In this document: positions 57,747 through 64,000 of the stretch, piece after piece
Numbering within the stretch: position 1 is the stretch's first letter
Layout of the letters: each line of letters starts with the position of its first letter
Origin: Digitaria exilis
Taxonomy: Eukaryota; Streptophyta; Magnoliopsida; Poales; Poaceae
NCBI GenBank assembly: GCA_015342445.1
Contig: JACEFO010002497.1
Coordinates: 558,001 to 622,000 of the forward strand
Direction of reading: 5' to 3'
DNA length: 64,000 nucleotides
The notes under the pieces: generated by a model
Told to the model about the DNA's origin: nothing
What the model saw: the letters and a program-made list of their open reading frames with translations, nothing else
Database searches by the model: none
Position numbers and translations under genes: made by a program

Positions 57747-59255
57747 TCCCTACAAACCAGCTGGGCATGGCATCGTTAAAGACTTGAACAAAATTTTTGG
57801 TGCTCTTTGGTTTTAGGACATCTGCCGTGACATCTCAATAATTCTCAGTGGTACAGAATGGTCTGACGCGTCTTATTCCTGAGATCCTCACTTCGTGTTG
57901 ACTTCTGGCTGAGAGTGTCATTGTTCTTTGGTGTTTTCTACTGACATGTTGCTGTCATCAGAGAGCACACCATCCCCTGTAAACTCTTTCTGCCGTCTAA
58001 TGTACAGATATTTTGTTGCCTCGATGTTCTCATGTCGCAGTTGGATCATGATTGCATGGAAACAGTGCTGCTCTGTTAAGCATGGAACCATATTGCCCTT
58101 TTCAGATTTCGTGCTACAAAATCTTTACTGGAACCTTAGAGGATGGTGGTTTGTGTTCACAGATGAAGCAAACAGTGTGGTAATTAGCGGCATAAAGCTG
58201 ACTACACATCTATGTGGGAAGTGCAGTCCTTTTTAACTTGTACATTTTTGTTGCTCTCTAGGGCTTTGGATTCTTCTTAAGTTTTACGAACATTTAAACA
58301 GCCTACCTCGCAAAATTGTGACTGCTGACTTTAGATACTAAGTCTGGTATAAACAATCCTTCCAAGTGTCCTAAGTTAAAACTTTGAAACCTTACACCTT
58401 TCTACAGCTGTATATAACAGTTTTTTTAACGAGTTTAACGCACTATTAGTTCACAAATTTGATGATTATACTTGAGGACATAATCTAATTGAACAATTAT
58501 GAAACAATTTAGCAGTTTGGTGTTGATTGGTTACTGGGTCACACATGAGCAAAACACCGTTAGAATGCCAGCGCTAATGTGTCGGTGGTGTTCTTTAGAT
58601 TCACCTACATTTTTCAAAAATCAACTATTCATCCCAATTACTACATATACTAACCGTTCAAGATTTGGTGAGCTCTCGTGAGCTTTGGCCCCACGTGGAG
58701 CCCGCGTAAATGTTTTGGTGGGATTCATGTGGGGCCCGCTTAGTGTTCGGTGGGGCCCACCACGCGGGGCCCGTGTACTAATTTCCCATGCTACGTTCAT
58801 ACTGTGGTAGTTTTTTACTTTGCTTTCGGTCCATAAACTTAAAAGTAAAATCAAATTAATCATTTATAACTAATTTTATCTTTTTCTCTATGAAATAAAA
58901 AAACACGTAAAAAGTCAACGAATTTCTAAGAAAAGAGTCATACTTAGATAACTATTTTGATAATGTGTTACCAAATTTTGAACAAAACAACATTAAGTTA
59001 AATCATATATTGTAGAATTAATACTCCCTTTGTCTTATGTTAGATTACTATTTAAAAACATTTTGTCAGCATCAGACTTTTACTCGAATAATAAATTAAA
59101 AAATAAATCATTAAAATGTAACCTTGAAGATCACATCAAGAAAATATATAATATATTTTTTACATAAATAATATATTGTACTTTAACATAGATAGATTTA
59201 TATGATCATCATTTACTTATACCTTCTGAAATTTATTGAAACAAACCATCGGTCC
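57747..59255. other. 3' flank of the SLH gene, then AT-rich repeat sequence
   Basis: The 3' UTR should occupy the first few hundred bases; no unambiguous poly(A) signal was fixed. A GC-rich patch at 58670-58780 (GGGGCCCGC words) and a one-ended Stowaway terminus (CTCCCTTTGTCTTATGTTAG near 59024) are seen. The right part is probably Helitron interior. Confidence 0.4.
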
Positions 59256-59282
59256 ACGCGCATAGCGCGTGTACCGGCCTAG
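59256..59282 (+). mobile_element. Helitron-like 3' terminus
   Basis: A perfect 6-bp-arm hairpin (ACGCGC-ATA-GCGCGT, 59256-59270) is followed after eight bases by CTAG (59279-59282) and a T. This hairpin plus CTRR followed by T is the structural definition of Helitron ends. The 5' end (TC after A) could not be located. Confidence 0.6.
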
Positions 59283-59404
59283 TTTTTCACTATTTATCCT
59301 ATCCCTCCTACTCACATAACACTATTCATCTACAATGTTTTTTTGGGTGAACAGTGTATTTTTGGGGAATCTTTCCCAGTCTAAACACACCCTTAATCGA
59401 AACA
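59283..59404. repeat. Right half of a Tourist-like element
   Basis: Sequence up to AGTCTAAACACACCCTTA resembles the right half of the 25567-25722 MITE. No left half is adjacent, since the Helitron-like end starts exactly here. Confidence 0.4.
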
Positions 59405-59905
59405 TAGAGGCTCCATTTAGCTATATACTTCTATATTTAAATGCAGAGGACTATGAACACTAGGAGGGAGGACTGGGGAACCACCAACGGCCTGGAGAGC
59501 AACATTGGTTGTAGTTACCATGAGATCGCATGCAAAATGAAATACAAAACTAAAAAAGTTATAACTTTACCAACAAACATCTAAATAAAATTTAGATTGC
59601 ACTATTATATTTGTCTCGATAAAAACTTCAAAATAAGATACCAGTCGAGTATATTTGGTAAAAAAGTGGCAAAGTTACTTTTGTATCACATAAAAATGTG
59701 AAAATATTATTTTTTGCTCATGGATGTCATTGATAAGTTACTTCGTACCTATGGCATGCATGAAACATCTATCTAGCAGAATATTGAAGGAGTTTCGCCC
59801 TAATGGACTTTTATTGTTAAGTAGCTATTTTTCATATCGAGCATAATATTAGAAGTTACCTCCACTTAAGCTTAAATGGAGAGGCCTCTCCGTAGCTTGC
59901 TCCTG
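59405..59905. repeat. Dispersed repeat B, copy 2
   Basis: Same orientation and order of conserved words as 36960-37720. The ends are clearer here: GAGGCTCCATTTAGC at the left and, inverted, GAGGCCTCTCCATTTAAGC at the right, suggesting a terminal inverted repeat. Confidence 0.7.
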
Positions 59906-60031
59906 CAATTTAGTTGAATTCAAGAAGGTTTGTTTTCGCTAGCAAAAAATGTCGTCAAAATGTTAAAAAAGATTTATTCTATGTAAGTTGTCATTTCTAG
60001 ATAGGTGGCCTAAAATAAGATAAAGAACAAA

Positions 60032-60766
60032 GAGTAAATTTCACCATGGATCCGTAAACTTTTCCCCTCGTCCCATCTAGGTCTATGAATTATAAAAGTG
60101 GTCATCTAGGTCCACGATCTATAAAGAGATTATAGAGGTCCACGAGTGTCCACGAGCCACATTTTGCTTACGTGGCAATGCCAAGATGGCAACAAATTAC
60201 AACCCCCCTACATGTCTCATTCCTCCATCTCCTTGCTCCTGGTTATCTTTCTCCGCCATTGTTCTTGCCTTCTCCGCACGTGTACATCTAGAGGAACACG
60301 ACGACTTCCCCTAGCGTGAGCTCCCCCACGACTTCACCCGGCGTCAGCACCACCGCGGTCGGTGCATGCGCTGGCAGTGAGGTACAAGAGACAAGACGCG
60401 TGCGGCCGCGGCCATGGCGCACGCCATGTAGCACCAGCAGCCGCAGGGCGTGCGGGGGGACGGAGGTGTTACGGGTACGGCGGCTGGAACTCGCTGTACC
60501 CAAACCAATTTTCAACCTACTCTGCTGTCTGCTCTTTCTTTCCGCGAGAACAGAGCCTCACATCGAGCTGAAATTCACGTGGACATGGAGGGGGAGCTTT
60601 TGTAATTTGTTGCCATGTTCGCCACATAAGCACAATGGGCCTCGTGGACACTTGGACATCCACAACCGCTCTTTAATAGATTGTGGACCTAGATGACCGC
60701 TTTTAAAGTTTGTGGACGGAGATGAGACTTGGAGAAAAGTTTATGGACCCATGGTGAAATTTACTC
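60032..60766. mobile_element. Mutator-like element with long inverted ends and a GC-rich interior (735 bp)
   Basis: About 125 bp at each end are inverted copies (GAGTAAATTTCACCATGGATCC at the left; GGACCCATGGTGAAATTTACTC at the right). They are flanked by AAGAACAAA (60023-60031) and AAGAGCAAA (60767-60775), a 9-bp duplication with one mismatch. The interior 60290-60560 is abruptly GC-rich, unlike the arms, and contains fragments such as YGYGGWNSLYP in one frame. This resembles a captured host-gene fragment (Pack-MULE), although the parent gene was not recognised. Confidence 0.82.
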
Positions 60767-60775
60767 AAGAGCAAA

Positions 60776-61597
60776 TATATGTCGGTATAATTTCCATACG
60801 ATTTAATGGCATACAAATATAAGCATGTCCAATGTTCGTTCATACTTCATTTTTAGTAACGGAAAGAGCAAAATCTTTTTAAAAATTCACCGAGTCCATC
60901 AAGAGTCACTCTTGGTAATCTTTGAATAGAGATCCAACCGTTTAGATCAACACTTTTTCTTTCCTTCCTCTTTCTTATTCTTCGAGCGGTTTTCTTTGAG
61001 CCCACCGCCGCTTGGCATGACACAACACCCCTGCCGCGAGCTCCTGCAACCCAGAGTCAGCAGCTCACATCGTCTCTTCTGCTACAGCCACCCGACGCAA
61101 ACCCATTTGGCCCAACCCCCCGCCCCCCATTGCATTCACTGCCAACCAGGGGGTCCTGTGCTGCCTGGCTCTGACGGTCTTTTCACCACCTCTGCTCTGC
61201 CATTTCTTCCACTTCCATTGTCGGCCGACGAGCCACCCTGAGCTTCTTATGTGGTCGGCCATGGAGGTAACCACGGACCAGGAAACCCCAAACACTAACC
61301 ATGCATTCCTGTTCCCAGTTCAAGTTCTAGTGCAAAGTTTGAATGATCGAGATTCGAGAGCGAGCTAATCATAAATGTTTGAGGAGTACATCTCAATAGA
61401 GCAAATAAAGGCTATTTGACAAAAGTGTTACCGTACCGCCGAATATGGAACGCATCAACTGCCAACTTACATTGTTTGTCCATGTATGATTCCGGGGACC
61501 CATCTGCCAAGTTTTCGTTTCCAAATAAGCAAATATGTCATTCTAAATCTGGGTCCCTTTTATGTTTCCAATAGTGCCACATCATAAAAAAAATTAA
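60776..61597. other. Intergenic, no gene seen
   Basis: A C-rich patch at 61000-61240 gives overlapping frames on both strands with no family resemblance. Otherwise unremarkable. Confidence 0.45.
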
Positions 61598-61716
61598 GGC
61601 CTTGTTTAGTTCGCCAACTTTCACCAACTTTTCAGTCACATCGAGTCTTCTTCTCTCACAGACACGTTTACCAATGTACTATCCACACCTCCAACTTTCT
61701 CCAACTAAACAAGGCC
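61598..61716. mobile_element. Tourist-type MITE (119 bp), TAA target duplication
   Basis: GGCCTTGTTTAGTT at the left and AACTAAACAAGGCC at the right are perfect inverted repeats, flanked by TAA on both sides. High terminal identity suggests a young copy. Confidence 0.92.
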
Positions 61717-62262
61717 TAAGTTGAATAAAAATGACGTGGTCTTATTTACACCGTTTTATATGCTGGTTGTAGCATGTAATTTTGCCTTATGCTACGAAAC
61801 AAGGTTTCATTTCAGTTCTCGAGGCATCATTTATCAGTTAATACTTAAAAGTGAGTAGAGATTAAAATACTTCTCACGTCGTAACTCTCATTTTGGACGC
61901 ACTCGTCAAGGTCGAAGGGATAGAAGGTGCAAATCATATACCACGAGTTAAAAAAATATTTCTGGCAAGAACGTACCAAAATAGCCTAATACCCAATTCA
62001 TGTTGGGCTATAGCATATTGCGTCATGTGATGGATTGGTTTGGTGTTGGGTGCTTCACCTATATGTTGTATGATGACTCTATCTAAGGACTCATGGGCTC
62101 CTTTATACATTACATGGGGCGAGGTCACATATTAAGTCTGTAGGGTTACAAAAATAAGAATTCTAGTCATAGTAGAAAATCCATCTTTATGCCTTTCTTT
62201 GTGGTACCCAGGGTTTTTATACCTGACAAGCCCCGCACACTTCATTCATGTTCCTCGTCGAC
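61717..62262. other. Intergenic, no gene seen
   Basis: AT-rich sequence without recognisable features. Confidence 0.45.
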
Positions 62263-63180
62263 TTTTTTTCTTGGCACGTAGGAAAATTATGTATCATTGT
62301 ATTAATAAAAGAAGAATAGTCATACAAAGACTAAAACACCTACACACACATACATACTCCCATCAACACCAATACACCCTACTGGAACTAAAAACCCTTA
62401 ATCACCTGTAACCAAGAGAGTTGAGACCTGACCATATAACCATCTAGACAGCACCTCTAGCTGTAGCTATGGGCACAGATAATCCCTTACTTCCAACCAA
62501 AGACAAAAGATGGGCTTCATCCCTAGCAAGGGACAGCGCCATAGGCAAACTAGGTGCTGCCCCATTAAAGACACAATCATTTCTATGCTTCCAGATGGTC
62601 CAGGTGCCAAGGACAATAATAGAATTTATACCATTTCTTTCATCACCAGATACTCACTGTGCTGCATTGTCTCACTAATCATCAAAGCATGAATGGTTCG
62701 GTTGTGGGGCAAACAAATTAAGGCCGACATTGTGGAGAATATCAAACCAAAATTGCCTTGCAAACACATACCCAATTAAAAGATCTTCAATATTCTCCTC
62801 TTCTAGATCACAATAGACATTGATCCGGGTTGGGAAGGCCTCGCCGCACCAATTTGTCAGTAGTGCAGCACCAGTTATGAGCAACCAACCACATAAAGAA
62901 CCAAAACTTAGGGGAGCCTATGATTTCCATTTGTGCTTATATGATGCAAAGTCAGTAGCTCCTTGAAAGAGTGCATCATCCGCAGACTTTGTAGTGTCAC
63001 TTCCCAATGTTGAGAGACTCCAAATATGTTTACCTAGGACCCTCCTTGCAATTCCACTCCTTCCAAAGATTAAAGGTATTCCATCAGTGCATCAAAAGAT
63101 ATGTCTCCTTGAATCTCTTCCACCCACGTCTCATCCGTCAAGGCTTCCGTAGCTGTACGTTTACCTAATCTTCATTTAGT
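62263..63180 (-). pseudogene. 5'-truncated LINE fragment (zf-RVT region and 3' end)
   Basis: A poly(T) run at 62263 followed by GTATCATTGTATTAATAAAAG is the inverted 3' end of the same LINE family as at 39661. Inward on the minus strand, two frames show the zf-RVT block: FWFFMWLVAHNWCCTTDKLV with RRGLPNPDQC (about 62930-62830), then CDLEEENIEDLLIGYVFARQ and FWFDILHNVGL (about 62800-62710). The reverse-transcriptase core is absent. The upper boundary is approximate. Confidence 0.75.
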
Positions 63181-63743
63181 CACTAAAGTGCACACAAGTG
63201 GTGCGAGATCTTGAATACATTTGCCGCCCGGTTCTTCATCGATTTTATATTCGCTATTTTTTTACGTGCTCACAGAGCCACCTACACAATGATTTACGGA
63301 TATAGAGATACAACTAGAATCTTTCTCTCATTCTATAAGAAACTAGAAATAAAATAAACCTATTTGACAGGATAACTGAATCACTTTCGGAAACATTCTT
63401 CAAGAAATTAAATCCATGCCAGACGGACCCATAATTCAGTACATATAGAAGCATTCAATTCAATGATTATAATATTTCACACATTAATATATTTTGTTCA
63501 CTATCTCTTTTGGTTTTTTTACCTTTGTATCATTTGTTTTATAGGCCTTACATATTAATTTTAATCTCTATATCTAATAATTTTTTTATTAAGCCTCATG
63601 CTTCTATAAGAAAATAGACATAATTGAAAATAAATAAAAAATGGAAGAAAAACAATGGGTTTACTACTTTTCTTATTCTTAATGGATAACATGCGATGGC
63701 ATGCCAACTTTATTATGGGCTAGTACATCATAAGGACATCTAC
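63181..63743. other. 3' flank of the prolamin gene, no other gene seen
   Basis: AT-rich sequence. The only functional signal recognised is the AATAAA at 63709-63714 described separately. Confidence 0.45.
63709..63714 (-). terminator. Polyadenylation signal of the prolamin gene
   Basis: The minus strand reads CCATAATAAAGTTGG, a canonical AATAAA about 30 bp after the stop codon. Confidence 0.65.
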
Positions 63744-64000
63744 CTAGAATAATGGAACACCAACAAATGGTTGCTGGAAGAACGCAAGTGGGATCATCAT
63801 AGCCATCGGGTTGAACATGAACGGTAGTTGTTGTTGTTGCATAACCCGCGAGATGGCACCACAATGGCATTCTTGAAATGGCATCATGCTTGCAATCATC
63901 ATCTGAGTGCCATATTGCTGAAGTGGCAAGGCCCGCGGTTGTTGAAGCATCGTTGATGCTAGTGGTGCAAAGCTACCCATTGCAAAAGGTTGTTGCGTCA
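63744..64000 (-). CDS. Delta-type prolamin (10-kDa delta-zein-like), 3' part, gene runs off the window
   Basis: A methionine- and glutamine-rich seed storage protein of the prolamin family. Such proteins are made in endosperm, enter the ER through a signal peptide and pack into protein bodies as sulphur reserve. Only the last 85 or so codons are inside the window. The frame is open to position 64000, so the in-frame Met at 63980 is internal rather than the start. Visible diagnostic pieces are MMPFQECHCG, a conserved Cys-x-Cys motif; QQQQLPFMFNPMAM, almost a fingerprint of delta-zeins and delta-kafirins; and a hydrophobic C-terminus QQPFVGVPLF before the TAG. Prolamin genes have no introns, so the rest should lie directly beyond 64000. 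No frameshift or early stop is seen. Confidence 0.85.
   Translation of the reverse strand, partial: TQQPFAMGSFAPLASTMLQQPRALPLQQYGTQMMIASMMPFQECHCGAISRVMQQQQLPFMFNPMAMMIPLAFFQQPFVGVPLF

Noticed and set aside
1..64000. tRNA or rRNA genes
   Set aside because: No cloverleaf-like or rRNA-like sequence was recognised by reading; a covariance-model scan would be needed to exclude them formally.

Overview
The window is plant nuclear DNA, almost certainly from a grass. Genes have GT-AG introns, gaps between genes are full of transposon debris (Stowaway, Tourist, Mutator-like and hAT MITEs, copia, gypsy and LINE remnants), and one terminal gene is a methionine-rich delta-type prolamin, a seed storage class best known from panicoid cereals (maize, sorghum, millets). 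That points to a panicoid grass, but the species cannot be fixed from sequence alone.

Four host genes can be supported. (1) 12312-14213, minus: a four-exon PEBP gene of the MOTHER OF FT AND TFL1 (MFT) class, 191 aa, with unusual residues in the ligand-pocket motifs. (2) 24380-25171, minus: an intronless group IX ERF transcription factor, 263 aa, with a clear TATA box. (3) 38317-57746, plus: a ten-exon gene for a 566-aa, probably plastid-targeted SLH-domain/coiled-coil protein. Its introns are swollen to more than 17 kb by a LINE 3' end, a hAT MITE, a complete copia element, a solo LTR, a LINE interrupted by a hAT element, and a gypsy gag remnant. (4) 63744-64000, minus: the 3' end of a delta-prolamin gene that runs off the window.

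Layout: 1-12.3 kb is repeat-rich and has no gene (two Stowaway MITEs, an RTE-type LINE fragment). 12.3-16.2 kb holds the MFT gene, then an 84-bp minisatellite starting about 480 bp upstream of its start codon, and a coarser degenerate tandem array. 16.2-24.4 kb is geneless but carries a poly(A)-tailed insertion with a long target duplication. 24.4-25.2 kb is the ERF gene. 25.2-38.3 kb is a dense transposon field: two back-to-back fold-back elements sharing one target sequence, a 2.74-kb deleted hAT element with an 8-bp target duplication, Stowaways, and a PIF/Harbinger-like MITE. 38.3-57.7 kb is the SLH gene. 57.7-63.7 kb contains a Helitron-like terminus, a second copy of a roughly 500-700-bp repeat also present at 37 kb, a Mutator-like element with a GC-rich interior, a Tourist MITE and a LINE 3' fragment. 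The prolamin gene closes the window.

No operon-like cooperation is expected. MFT-class and prolamin genes are both seed-related, but nothing in the sequence links them. Coordinates and reading frames were derived by hand from the sequence; family assignments rest on recognised motifs, not searches.
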